Assembly: GCA_002722645.1 (NCBI GenBank)
Contig: PBML01000036.1
Coordinates: 5,632-15,045 of the forward strand
Length of the DNA: 9,414 nucleotides
Source of the DNA: Acidobacteriota bacterium
GTDB lineage: Bacteria > Acidobacteriota > UBA890
Direction: 5' to 3'
This document shows, piece by piece, positions 1 to 6,530 of the stretch (within the stretch, counting starts at the first letter, position 1; each line of letters begins with the position of its first letter). Made by a program: the position numbers and the translations under genes. The notes under the pieces are model-generated. The model was given only the letters and a program-made list of their open reading frames with translations, searched no databases and was not told the DNA's origin.

Positions 1-554
1 TTGAAATGCTCTTGGGAATAATCGTATCCGGCCCTGGCGACTTTGACGTTCTCGTCGACCATCTCCTGGCCGCGCCGCTGGAAACGAAGCGTCAAGCTCT
101 CTTCCAGAACAGCGAAATCGATGCCCATCAGTGACGAGATCGCGCCCATCCCAACCGTGTTCTGGATCAGCCGATTCCTGCTGCCTTCGGTCAATTCTCC
201 CACCGGCAGGCCGCATAGGTCCGCGCCCTTGTCTTCAGTGCCGGGCTCGATAGTATCGCTATTGTAGACGATCCGGCTGCCCGGACCCATCAGGCGCTGG
301 TGCCGGTTCATGGTGTCTTGATTCAGGCACATGAGAAGGTCCAGCTTGTCACCGTGGTTGTTGACCTCGACATCGCTGATGCGCATAGTCAAGAAGATGT
401 GCCCGCCCCGGACGATCGACTGGTACGAGTTATACGTGCTCAGGTGCAATCCACGGCGGACGATTATCCGAGCCAGAATATCTCCGGGTGTAGCGATCCC
501 TTGTCCCGCTTCTCCGCCTATCGCTAGTGCGAAATCATACGTTCCCAACCCCAT
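1..554 (-). CDS. korA: 2-oxoacid:acceptor oxidoreductase, gamma-type domain (KorA-like), 3' end outside window
   Basis: Translating the minus strand from an ATG at 554-552 gives an open frame through the left window edge, with 184 residues visible. Residues 13-20 read GGEAGQGI, the glycine-rich signature that opens the gamma domain of ferredoxin-dependent 2-oxoacid oxidoreductases; residues around SYQSIVRGGHIF also fit the family. These enzymes oxidise 2-oxoacids (2-oxoglutarate, pyruvate or branched-chain) to acyl-CoA and pass electrons to ferredoxin. In many bacteria this domain is fused ahead of the alpha (pyrimidine-binding) domain as KorA. The fusion cannot be confirmed here because the C-terminal part is off the window, so it could also be a stand-alone gamma subunit. 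The start is supported by AAGGAG at 563-568, eight bases upstream. It lies 153 bp downstream of lpdA on the same strand. Substrate specificity cannot be read from this part. Confidence 0.85.
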   Translation of the reverse strand, partial: MGLGTYDFALAIGGEAGQGIATPGDILARIIVRRGLHLSTYNSYQSIVRGGHIFLTMRISDVEVNNHGDKLDLLMCLNQDTMNRHQRLMGPGSRIVYNSDTIEPGTEDKGADLCGLPVGELTEGSRNRLIQNTVGMGAISSLMGIDFAVLEESLTLRFQRRGQEMVDENVKVARAGYDYSQEHF

Positions 555-576
555 TTGGTCCGCTCCTTGCCTTCTT

Positions 577-582
577 GTTATA
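577..582 (-). promoter_or_regulatory. Possible extended -10 element for korA-like gene
   Basis: On the minus strand TATAAC is preceded by TGG, an extended -10 pattern (TGn-TATAAC). It would place transcription start near 570, giving a very short leader that still contains the AAGGAG ribosome site at 563-568. No recognisable -35 hexamer lies 17 bases upstream, so this is a weak call. The gene may instead be read through from lpdA. Confidence 0.3.
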
Positions 583-624
583 CCAGGCGTGGGTAGCGCC
601 TTCGATCAGTCTAGATTCAGAGTC

Positions 625-668
625 ATCCGCAGGCGCCGTCCGTGTCATGGGAACAAGGCCCTGCGGAT
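625..668. other. Inverted repeat in the lpdA-korA gap
   Basis: ATCCGCAGG (625-633) is exactly complementary to CCTGCGGAT (660-668). After one bulged C (634) the stem continues with GCC (635-637) and GGC (657-659), leaving a 19-base loop. It lies 40 bp past the lpdA stop and upstream of korA. It lacks a T-run on either strand, so it is not a standard intrinsic terminator. It may be a processing or attenuation hairpin between the two genes, or a protein-binding site. Confidence 0.4.
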
Positions 669-707
669 ATTGTAATCGTTATGTCTGTTAACCGTTACAG
701 GAGAGAG

Positions 708-2120
708 CTACATGTGGATCGTCCGCCCTTGGGCGCCCAACGCAGCCTCTTTAAGCATCTCCGATATAGAAGGGTGGGCATGCACCGCCCAGCCCAGTTC
801 AAGCACCGTGCCCTCCAGTATTCGGGTCATGGACAATTCGCCCAGCAACTCGGTAACCTCGGGGCCGATCATATGACCGCCCAGCAGTTCGCCGTACTTG
901 GCGTCAACCACCAGTTTAACCAGGCCGAAATTCTCTCCCATGGCCAGGGCTTTGCCGTTGGCTTGGACGTTGAACGTCCCCACGTTGATTTCTTTGCCCT
1001 GCTCCCTGGCCTGGGCTTCGGTCAAGCCGAAACTGGCGATCTGGGGCATGCAATAGGTGGCCCTGGGCATATAGGTATAGTCCAACGGCAGGGTCTCGAG
1101 TCCCGCGATGGTTTCAACAGCCACCATCGCTTGGGCGGACGCAACGTGAGCCAAAGGCATCTTGCCGTTGACGTCGCCAATGGCATAGATGCCGGTCACG
1201 TTGGTGGACATTTTGTCGTCCACTATGATGCCGGTCCGGTCGGTTGCGATGCCAACGGTCTCCAACCCCAGGTCTTCAATGTTGGGTTGGATTCCTATAG
1301 CGACGAGGACTTTGTCGCATTCAAGGGTCTGAGCTGCGCCGTCTACGTCGACAGTGACCTTGACTCCAGGACCCGACGTGTCTACTCCGGTGACCCCGGC
1401 GCCAGTCATAAAGTCGATGCGGGCGCGCTTGAAGGCACGCTCCAGTTGGGCGCCGATGTCTTCATCTTCATTGGGGACCAACCGGGGCAGCATCTCGACA
1501 ATGGTGACCTGGACGCCGTACGTCTTATATATGTAGGCAAACTCCACCCCTATGGCCCCGCCGCCTACGATCACGATTGATTCCGGCAGGTCGCTCATCA
1601 CTATGGACTCGCGGCTGGTGATGACCTTGTCGCCGTCTATGGGCAGGGGTGGAATGCTCCGAGGCCGGGCCCCAGTGGCAACGATGATGTTCTTGGCTTC
1701 GACAATGTTCGATTCAACACCGGGCGCGTTCGCGGCTGGCGCAACTGCCACTTTTCCAGCGCCGACTATTTTGCCCGTGCCCTGGATGTGGTCGACCTTA
1801 TTCTTGTCCAGCAGGAAGGCCACACCTTTGGTGTTGCGGTCGACGACCTTTCGGCTGCGTTCTATCGCTACTGAGAAATCGACGCTGAAATTGTCCATCT
1901 TCAGACCAAATTCGTCGGCCCGTTTGAAGTAGGAAACAACCTCAGCGTTCTTGAGCAGGGACTTGCTGGGGATGCAGCCCCAGTTCAAGCACACGCCACC
2001 CAGTTCCTCTTTCTCGATGATGGCCGTCTTCATGCCAAGTTGGCCGGCCCGTATAGCGGCCACGTAGCCGCCCGGTCCTGAGCCGATCACCACCAAGTCG
2101 TAGTTAGATTCCATTTTCAC
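708..2120 (-). CDS. lpdA: Dihydrolipoyl dehydrogenase (E3)
   Basis: FAD-dependent disulfide oxidoreductase that reoxidises dihydrolipoamide of 2-oxoacid dehydrogenase or glycine cleavage complexes, passing electrons to NAD+. At 470 residues it has the usual family length. The FAD motif GSGPGG is at 13-18, the redox-active disulfide is C44/C49 in GGVCLNWGCIPSK, the NAD-binding GGGAIG is at 186-191, the second FAD motif ATGARP is at 148-153, and the catalytic His-Glu pair H449/E454 sits in HAHPSISE near the C-terminus. All key residues are present. The start is uncertain: a GTG at 2120 or an ATG at 2114 two codons later, neither with a strong ribosome site. No E1 or E2 gene is in the window; the downstream korA-like gene makes acyl-CoA by a ferredoxin-linked route, so the partner complex of this E3 is unknown. 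A clear promoter and a hairpin leader lie upstream. Confidence 0.95.
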   Translation of the reverse strand: MKMESNYDLVVIGSGPGGYVAAIRAGQLGMKTAIIEKEELGGVCLNWGCIPSKSLLKNAEVVSYFKRADEFGLKMDNFSVDFSVAIERSRKVVDRNTKGVAFLLDKNKVDHIQGTGKIVGAGKVAVAPAANAPGVESNIVEAKNIIVATGARPRSIPPLPIDGDKVITSRESIVMSDLPESIVIVGGGAIGVEFAYIYKTYGVQVTIVEMLPRLVPNEDEDIGAQLERAFKRARIDFMTGAGVTGVDTSGPGVKVTVDVDGAAQTLECDKVLVAIGIQPNIEDLGLETVGIATDRTGIIVDDKMSTNVTGIYAIGDVNGKMPLAHVASAQAMVAVETIAGLETLPLDYTYMPRATYCMPQIASFGLTEAQAREQGKEINVGTFNVQANGKALAMGENFGLVKLVVDAKYGELLGGHMIGPEVTELLGELSMTRILEGTVLELGWAVHAHPSISEMLKEAALGAQGRTIHM

Positions 2121-2153
2121 TCGCAGGTTATGTTATGCACGGGCTGCGCCAAG

Positions 2154-2180
2154 CGTGTTTCACCAAGGTGGATTTACACG
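2154..2180 (-). promoter_or_regulatory. Hairpin at the 5' end of the lpdA transcript
   Basis: CGTGT (2154-2158) pairs with ACACG (2176-2180), and inside it CACC (2161-2164) pairs with GGTG (2167-2170) across two bases. On the minus strand this begins a few bases after the expected lpdA transcription start (about 2183). It could be a 5' mRNA stabiliser or an operator overlapping the start region. Function is inferred from position only. Confidence 0.35.
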
Positions 2181-2189
2181 TAAGTGAGA

Positions 2190-2218
2190 ATTATAGCGTT
2201 GGTACCTGCTCTGTACAA
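2190..2218 (-). promoter_or_regulatory. lpdA promoter (sigma70-like)
   Basis: On the minus strand TTGTAC (2213-2218) is followed after exactly 17 bases by a perfect TATAAT (2190-2195). Transcription would start near 2183, leaving a leader of about 65 bases before the lpdA start. Confidence 0.65.
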
Positions 2219-2240
2219 TATATATCACTGCCATAGTCTG

Positions 2241-2323
2241 CGCCTATCACCGAGCTTGACCGCGGCTCGCCTTTCAGCAGACCCTACGAGCGCCGTATCT
2301 GTCCAGGCGTGCTGAAATAGGCG
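2241..2323. other. Nested inverted repeats, possible branched structure upstream of tatA
   Basis: An outer stem CGCCTAT (2241-2247) / ATAGGCG (2317-2323) encloses a hairpin CGAGC/GCTCG (2251-2255/2265-2269) and a second stem TTTCAGCA (2272-2279) / TGCTGAAA (2310-2317). The second stem itself encloses CGCC/GGCG (2291-2294/2306-2309). The outer and second stems share base 2317, so both cannot be complete at once. The block lies between the divergent lpdA and tatA promoters. It is not a recognisable tRNA or riboswitch. It may be a structured regulatory site, a small RNA, or chance pairing. Confidence 0.3.
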
Positions 2324-2330
2324 TGATTCA

Positions 2331-2359
2331 TTGTCGTGGCAAGCCGTATCTGCTAATAT
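2331..2359 (+). promoter_or_regulatory. tatA promoter, extended -10 type
   Basis: TTGTCG (2331-2336), a 17-base spacer and TAATAT (2354-2359) preceded by TGC, which gives an extended -10. Transcription would start near 2366, about 60 bases before the tatA start. The leader contains a small GGCCC/GGGCC hairpin and then a GGGAGG ribosome site. Confidence 0.5.
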
Positions 2360-2425
2360 CTAATCGTTTAGATGCACCGGCCCGCCATAAGGGCCACTCC
2401 GCCGTAATTAACGGGAGGAAGAGAC

Positions 2426-2629
2426 ATGAGAGTTGGACCTTTGGGAATCCCTGAACTGGCAATCATCGTGGTCGTGATACTCTTGATCTTCGGTGCCCGC
2501 CGCCTGCCCGAGATTGGCACGTCCATGGGCAAGGGAATACGCACGTTCAAAACCGCCCTCATGGGTGAAGAAGAGAAAGAAGAAGCTGTAAAGACCGCGG
2601 CCGGCAGCAAAGACGACAATACCAGTTAG
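2426..2629 (+). CDS. tatA: Twin-arginine translocase pore subunit TatA
   Basis: TatA forms the size-variable pore of the Tat system, which exports folded, often cofactor-bearing proteins across the cytoplasmic membrane. The 67-residue protein has the full family pattern: a short N-terminus with PEL, one membrane helix (about residues 10-22, AIIVVVILLIFG), the hinge FGARRLPEIG, an amphipathic helix (SMGKGIRTFKTAL) and a charged Glu/Lys tail. The ATG is set by GGGAGG about eight bases upstream. It is transcribed alone from its own promoter and converges on tatC, with a shared terminator between them. The FGARRLPEIG hinge marks it as TatA rather than TatB. Confidence 0.93.
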   Translation: MRVGPLGIPELAIIVVVILLIFGARRLPEIGTSMGKGIRTFKTALMGEEEKEEAVKTAAGSKDDNTS

Positions 2630-2647
2630 GCTTCAGGGTTGAAAACC

Positions 2648-2685
2648 AAAAGGGCCGTCCTTCAGCGGAAGCACGGCCCTTTTTT
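2648..2685. terminator. Bidirectional intrinsic terminator between tatA and tatC
   Basis: An 11-bp stem AAAAGGGCCGT (2648-2658) / ACGGCCCTTTT (2673-2683) with a 14-base loop and a T-run to 2685. The A-rich left arm gives a weaker T-rich tail on the other strand, so it can serve both tatA (+) and tatC (-). Confidence 0.85.
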
Positions 2686-2707
2686 GTTGCCTTGGATATA
2701 TCAGCCT

Positions 2708-3460
2708 TTAGGCTGAAGTTATAGCACCGGACTTTCTCCGGCTGCGTCCAGCGACGCGGGCCATCAGAATACCAAATTCATAGAGCACCAGCAATGGTCC
2801 CGCCACCAACGCCTGGTTGAATGGGTCCACCGTAGGCGTGATTATGGCCGCCAACGCGAATGCGACCACCACCCAGTACCGCCGGAACCGGGACAGCGAC
2901 CCTGCCGTGACGATGCCCAATTGGGCCAGCAAGTACATCACCAGCGGTGTCTCGAAGGACAGCCCCATCCAGAACAGCAGCCGGACCATCAGGTTGACGA
3001 TGTTGCTGATCCGGATCAGCGGTGTGGCAACGTCGCCGCCGAAGGTAAGCAGGAAATGGAGCGCCGGGGGAGTGAGGATGTAGTAGGCGAAGGCCACCCC
3101 ACCAGCAAATGCCAATACTACCGCAGGCATGAAACCAAAGAGATAGCGTTTCTCCCGCCCAGTGAGTCCGGGGGCAACGAACATCACCCCTTGATAGACC
3201 AGTACCGGCGAGGCCAGTATTAGCCCGGACACAAACGACACCTTGATGGCAGTGGTCAGTAGCTCGGTGACTTCCGTGTAGATCAGCTCGCCGCCAGTGC
3301 CAAGATTCAAGTCACGGGCGGGCTCGACCAGGATGTCGATGATCTGCTCGAAGAACGCGAACGAAACGGCGCTGCCCACCAGCACGGCCACCACGCAGAT
3401 AGAGACCCGGCGGCGCAGTTCACCCAGGTGCTGCAGCAGTGTTTGTTCACGGGACCTCAT
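2708..3460 (-). CDS. tatC: Sec-independent translocase subunit TatC
   Basis: TatC is the membrane receptor that recognises twin-arginine signal peptides and recruits TatA. The 250-residue protein shows the N-terminal signal-binding motif HLGELRRR (11-18, with the conserved Glu at 14), about six hydrophobic segments, FETP at 169-172 with the conserved membrane Glu at 170, RFRRYWVVVA at 191-200 and TPTVDPFNQ at 208-216, where many TatC proteins have TPPD. Its ATG overlaps the stop of the upstream tatB-like gene in an ATGA, with purine-rich sequence (GAGGGAAAGGG) just ahead, so it is very likely translationally coupled. It is the last gene of the rlmD-maf/tatB/tatC operon and ends at the terminator shared with tatA. 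Confidence 0.95.
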   Translation of the reverse strand: MRSREQTLLQHLGELRRRVSICVVAVLVGSAVSFAFFEQIIDILVEPARDLNLGTGGELIYTEVTELLTTAIKVSFVSGLILASPVLVYQGVMFVAPGLTGREKRYLFGFMPAVVLAFAGGVAFAYYILTPPALHFLLTFGGDVATPLIRISNIVNLMVRLLFWMGLSFETPLVMYLLAQLGIVTAGSLSRFRRYWVVVAFALAAIITPTVDPFNQALVAGPLLVLYEFGILMARVAGRSRRKSGAITSA

Positions 3461-3789
3461 CCCTTTCCCTCAGACTCCGGCTCTGAATCAGGTCCAGGTT
3501 CAGGGTCCGGATTGTCTTCCGCCTGTTCGTCCGCCGGAGGAATCCCTGCCCGCATGGGCAAGCCCGGCGCCGACTCTGCCGGAGCGCTTGATTCCTGGTT
3601 CTGCGTTGGGAGTTGCTCCAGCGATTCCATGGTCATGGCGTTGGTCACGTCGCCGAATGAACGCCGCAGGTCGCCCAAGATCTTTCCGGCGCTGCGGGCC
3701 ATGTCGATGGCCCGGCCTGGGCCCAACACCAAGAAAGCCACCAAAAGGATCACACCAAGCTCGGGGATGCCCATTCCCATGAAGTTCAT
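3457..3789 (-). CDS. tatB: TatA/TatB-family protein, probably TatB
   Basis: A 110-residue single-span protein: GMGIPELGV with Glu at residue 10, membrane helix VILLVAFLVLG, the hinge LGPGRAIDMARSAGKI, an amphipathic segment (ILGDLRRSFG) and a long acidic, proline-rich tail (PDPEPGPDSEPESEGKG at the end). The LGP hinge is typical of TatB, which partners TatC in the receptor complex; TatA usually has FGxxxLP as in the tatA gene of this window. The position directly before tatC, joined by ATGA, supports TatB. Its own start overlaps the stop of the rlmD-maf gene in another ATGA, with GGGAGAG upstream. TatA and TatB cannot be separated with certainty by sequence alone. Confidence 0.85.
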   Translation of the reverse strand: MNFMGMGIPELGVILLVAFLVLGPGRAIDMARSAGKILGDLRRSFGDVTNAMTMESLEQLPTQNQESSAPAESAPGLPMRAGIPPADEQAEDNPDPEPGPDSEPESEGKG

Positions 3790-5696
3790 GGGGTGTTCTC
3801 TCCCTGGCTAGCGGCGATGGTCGGACAATCCTCTCCACAGGCAATCTCGTCGGAAATCTTCCATCCCATAGGCAGTTGGTAGCCCAATTCCTGCAACATT
3901 TCCAGTAGCCGGCAGACGGGCAGGCCGACGATGTTGTTATAACAGCCTTCCCAGTCGGACGCGGGCCTGAGTTCGGTGTCCTGGACCGCATAGGCCCCGG
4001 CCTTGTCTCTGGGCACTCCCGACGCAATAGATGCCTCGATCTCCTGTTCCGATAGTTCGCGCAGGGTGATCTGGCTGGTCATGGCGTCGCTTAGGGTCTT
4101 GCCCGACGCCGCATCCACCACGGTGATGCCGGTGCTAACGTGGTGGGTGGTGCCGCTCAACTGCTGCAGCATCCGCCGGGCGTCGTCATCGTCCAAGGGT
4201 TTGCCCACGGCCTGGCCCTCAAAGACCACCGTGCTGTCGGCCCCAATCACCAGTCCCGATTCCATGTCGGCGGCCACGGCTAGGGCTTTTTCCGCAGACA
4301 GCCGCCGCACCATATCGACGGGCGATTCTCCGGGGATGGGCTCCTCGGCCAGGTCGGCCGGGATGATCGCGAACTGTAAGCCCAGGATGTCCATCAGTTC
4401 CTGCCGCCTGGGCGATGCCGATGCCAGTGTGAGGCGAGGCGATGCAGGTTTATCGGAGGGCTCACTCAGGGACAGCAGCGCCACGCACTCTACGTGGTGG
4501 GTCTGCGGGAACATGTCCAGCGGAGCCACCTCGTCCAGCCGGTAGCCGCCCGCGCACAGAATTTTGAGGTCTCGCCCCAAGGTCTCGGCGTCGCAGGAAA
4601 CATACGCCACCCGGGACGGGGCCATCGCAATAAGACTCTCTAGAGCCCGTGGCTGACAACCGGAGCGGGGCGGGTCCAACACCACCACATCGGGCGTGAC
4701 CGGCAGTTTTCTGAGTACATCTTCGGTGCGGCCCAACACGAAATCGACGTTCTGAAGCTCTCCGGCGTTCTGTTTGGCGTCGGCCACGGCGGCCGAAGAC
4801 TCTTCCACGGCGATGACCTGCTTCACATGTGGGGCCAGCAGTATCGCGAAGGTGCCTACACCCGTATAGGCGTCTAGAAGCACATCTTCAGGGCCCAGTT
4901 TCAGGTGGTCATTCACCACTTCAGCGGCGGCAGCGGCCTGGTCGACGTTCACCTGGAAGAATGACGGGGACGACACGAGAAAATCGACGCCGTCAATCGA
5001 CTCGGTGTATTTTTTCTGTCCCGTGGTGACACCGATGTCGGGGTGGACCAAATAAGGTTGGATCAGGAAGTCCCCGGAGTATTTGCCGGCCCGGATGGAA
5101 AGCTGGGTGGTCTCGCCACAGTGGTCTTGCAGCTCTTCTAATAGGTTGTTGACGCCATCGTGCATCAGCATGCATTTGTCGATGCGCACGAACTGGCGGG
5201 TCTCACGGTTGACGAAGCCCAACGCGCCTTCGCGACTGATGGTGAACCGGGCGTGGTTGCGGTAGCCGTACTGGTTGGGAGAGGGCCTCACTTCGGATAC
5301 CGGAGGGTTTACCAGGTCGCCGACGCGCTGTAAGGCGTCGGTCACTTTCTCGCGTTTGGTCTTCAGTTGAGCGTCGTAGGAGAGGTGCTGCCATTGGCAC
5401 CCGCTGCAATCCCCGTAGTAGGGACAGGGCGGCTCCACTCGATCTGCCGACGCCTCAAGCACTTCCACCACTTTGGCGGAGACATACTTGCGGTGGACTT
5501 TGACCGCCTCAGCCACCACTTTTTCGCCGGGGATCCCGCCGGCCACGAACACGTTATGTCCGTCAAAATCGGCCATGGCCTCACCCAGCCGTCCCCATGA
5601 CGTCAGGGAAAGGGTGACCCTATCACCTTGTTGCGTCATGCGCTCAGTTATTTCCACTGAGGTATTTCCATCAGCAGTTGACCACGATGATTCCAT
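3786..5696 (-). CDS. Fusion: 23S rRNA (uracil-C5)-methyltransferase (RlmD/RumA family) with C-terminal Maf nucleotide pyrophosphatase
   Basis: A 636-residue two-enzyme protein. Residues about 24-85 look like a TRAM RNA-binding domain. An iron-sulfur cluster motif has C91, C97, C100 and probably C175. The methyltransferase core shows FFQVN (247-251), the SAM loop DAYTGVGTF (275-283), DPPRSG (341-346), the nucleophile C368 in YVSCD and a catalytic-base Glu403 in HVECVALL. The RlmD-like part ends near 411. After a short linker, residues 420-608 are a complete Maf domain: LASASPRRQEL (424-434), GADSTVV (485-491), GKP (498-500), GAYAVQ (567-572) and IVGLP (589-593). Maf enzymes hydrolyse dTTP/UTP and modified nucleotides such as m5UTP or m7GTP. 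There is no stop or frameshift between the parts. The start may be ATG 5696 or the internal ATG 5639, which is closer to the TRAM domain; neither has a strong ribosome site. First gene of the operon with tatB and tatC. The rRNA site cannot be proved from sequence. Confidence 0.9.
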   Translation of the reverse strand: MESSWSTADGNTSVEITERMTQQGDRVTLSLTSWGRLGEAMADFDGHNVFVAGGIPGEKVVAEAVKVHRKYVSAKVVEVLEASADRVEPPCPYYGDCSGCQWQHLSYDAQLKTKREKVTDALQRVGDLVNPPVSEVRPSPNQYGYRNHARFTISREGALGFVNRETRQFVRIDKCMLMHDGVNNLLEELQDHCGETTQLSIRAGKYSGDFLIQPYLVHPDIGVTTGQKKYTESIDGVDFLVSSPSFFQVNVDQAAAAAEVVNDHLKLGPEDVLLDAYTGVGTFAILLAPHVKQVIAVEESSAAVADAKQNAGELQNVDFVLGRTEDVLRKLPVTPDVVVLDPPRSGCQPRALESLIAMAPSRVAYVSCDAETLGRDLKILCAGGYRLDEVAPLDMFPQTHHVECVALLSLSEPSDKPASPRLTLASASPRRQELMDILGLQFAIIPADLAEEPIPGESPVDMVRRLSAEKALAVAADMESGLVIGADSTVVFEGQAVGKPLDDDDARRMLQQLSGTTHHVSTGITVVDAASGKTLSDAMTSQITLRELSEQEIEASIASGVPRDKAGAYAVQDTELRPASDWEGCYNNIVGLPVCRLLEMLQELGYQLPMGWKISDEIACGEDCPTIAASQGENTP

Positions 5697-5737
5697 TGTT
5701 GGATGATGCGTTCGGCTATCTGAATAGGCTCGTAAAT

Positions 5738-5766
5738 ACTATAATTCAAGGTGGGATAGAATCCAA
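5738..5766 (-). promoter_or_regulatory. Candidate promoter for the rlmD-maf/tatB/tatC operon
   Basis: On the minus strand TTGGAT (5761-5766), a 17-base spacer and TATAGT (5738-5743, five of six matches to the -10 consensus). Transcription would start near 5731, compatible with either candidate start of the fusion gene (35 or 92 bases downstream). Confidence 0.45.
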
Positions 5767-5793
5767 GGAGGCGGTAGCAGGCTCTCAGGCTCA

Positions 5794-5812
5794 GACCAAG
5801 CCTGGGTTGGTC
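5794..5812. promoter_or_regulatory. Palindrome between divergent promoters
   Basis: GACCAA (5794-5799) and TTGGTC (5807-5812) form a perfect 6-bp inverted repeat around a 7-base centre, with imperfect extension outward (CT/AG after an A-A mismatch). It lies between the minus-strand promoter at 5738-5766 and the plus-strand promoter at 5883-5911, so it could be a shared operator. The rest of 5697-5882 shows no gene that I can support. Confidence 0.25.
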
Positions 5813-5882
5813 AGACCTCAGATAGCTGACCGGATAATCACACCGGCAAGTCTTGGACCCGCAAAAAATGGACCCGTGCTGG

Positions 5883-5911
5883 TTGACCTTGGTGTATGTG
5901 CCCTTTAAACT
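5883..5911 (+). promoter_or_regulatory. Thioredoxin promoter
   Basis: TTGACC (5883-5888), a 17-base spacer and TAAACT (5906-5911). Transcription would start near 5918, leaving a leader of about 110 bases before the thioredoxin start. No known riboswitch is evident in that leader. Confidence 0.5.
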
Positions 5912-6023
5912 GAGTCGCAAGTGACCCGGCCTCGTTTCTGGCGGCCGTAGTCCCTGCGAGCCCTGAAGCGACGAAACGCATCAAAGTTACTGTGCGAGAA
6001 AATCGCGAAAGAGATTCCGGAGG

Positions 6024-6359
6024 ATGGAAATGGCAGAACCATTTGAGGTAAATGACACTACTTGGCAAGAATTGGTATTGGACTCGGACACACCGGTCAT
6101 GGTGGACTTCTGGGCCGAATGGTGTGGTCCGTGCAAGATGATTGCCCCCGCCGTTCACGACATGGCTGAAGACTATGACGGTCAACTGAAAGTGGCCAAA
6201 TTGGACGTGGATGCAAGCCCCAACACCGCTATGCAGTACGGCATCCGCAGCATCCCGGCCTTGCTCTTCTTCAAGGGCGGCCAGCCGGTCGACCAGATCA
6301 TCGGCGCCGTGCCCAAGGGCGCACTCAAGAAGAAAGTAGACTCCGTACTCGAGAGCTAA
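6024..6359 (+). CDS. trxA: Thioredoxin
   Basis: Small cytoplasmic dithiol-disulfide reductase that reduces ribonucleotide reductase, peroxiredoxins and other target proteins, and is itself reduced by thioredoxin reductase. Counting from 6024, the active site is WCGPC at 33-37 in FWAEWCGPCKMIAP, the buried Asp is at 28 and the cis-proline is P78 in RSIPALLFF. Length is standard. The true start is more likely the in-frame ATG at 6030: GGAGG (6019-6023) touches the first ATG but sits six bases from the second, and the protein would then begin MAEPFEV. It has its own promoter and ends at a strong terminator, so it appears monocistronic. A thioredoxin-like protein of another name is possible but the match is very standard. 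Confidence 0.95.
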   Translation: MEMAEPFEVNDTTWQELVLDSDTPVMVDFWAEWCGPCKMIAPAVHDMAEDYDGQLKVAKLDVDASPNTAMQYGIRSIPALLFFKGGQPVDQIIGAVPKGALKKKVDSVLES

Positions 6360-6377
6360 ACCCTTCTTCGATAGGTA

Positions 6378-6415
6378 AAATAAAAGGCGCCGCCTTCCGG
6401 CGGCGCCTTTTATTT
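6378..6415. terminator. Strong intrinsic terminator after thioredoxin
   Basis: A 17-bp perfect stem: A/T arm 6378-6385, GGCGCCGCC (6386-6394), loop TTCC, GGCGGCGCC (6399-6407) and the matching T/A arm to 6415. Symmetric A and T arms make it functional on either strand. It ends 34 bases before the tRNA-Sec gene, leaving little room for a separate tRNA promoter. Confidence 0.93.
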
Positions 6416-6449
6416 GCTAAATCAAGGCGACCTCAAACCAGGCACTTAT

Positions 6450-6530
6450 GGGGGTGGATGGGGCCCGGTGGCTCTTGCGGACTTCAAATCCGTTATGCCT
6501 CGTGACGAGCGGGGTAGGTGGGTTCGACTC
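6450..6530 (+). tRNA. selC: Selenocysteine tRNA (selC), 5' part of an interrupted gene
   Basis: Acceptor 5' strand GGGGGTGG (6450-6457), linker AT, a 6-bp D stem (6460-6465/6470-6475) with loop CGGT, and an anticodon stem GCGGA/TCCGT around loop CTTCAAA (6482-6488), giving anticodon TCA (6484-6486). A long variable arm has CTCG/CGAG (6499-6502/6506-6509), and the T loop is TTCGACT (6523-6529). The extended D stem, TCA anticodon, GACTTCAAATC core and long variable arm are hallmarks of bacterial tRNA-Sec, which inserts selenocysteine at UGA codons. The bases that follow (6531-6543) do not close the T stem or the acceptor stem: only 5 of 8 acceptor and 3 of 5 T-stem positions can pair, counting G-U. 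The fitting 3' end is 1.5 kb away at 8030-8042. As it stands the gene is probably not functional. No promoter is evident. Confidence 0.82.
6503..6530 (+). repeat. 28-bp direct repeat, upstream copy (att-like)
   Basis: Begins TGACGAGCGGGGTAGG and ends with the T-loop sequence TTCGACTC. It is identical to 8002-8029, with the starts 1499 bp apart. It covers the 3' half of the variable arm and the T arm up to position 61 of tRNA-Sec, a classic target zone for tyrosine-recombinase integration. Confidence 0.9.

Noticed and set aside
642..1580. Long plus-strand open frame of 312 codons antisense to lpdA
   Set aside because: It mirrors the codon structure of the clearly functional lpdA gene, is rich in His/Gly/Gln without domain motifs, and has no ribosome site.
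2241..2323. Possible tRNA in the lpdA-tatA gap because of the cloverleaf-like nesting
   Set aside because: No T-loop consensus, no anticodon loop of correct size and position, and two stems share a base, so it is listed only as a structured repeat.
5648..5920. Minus-strand open frame of 90 codons overlapping the start of the rlmD-maf gene
   Set aside because: It spans the promoter region and the start of the fusion gene in another frame, and shows no recognisable domain or start signal.
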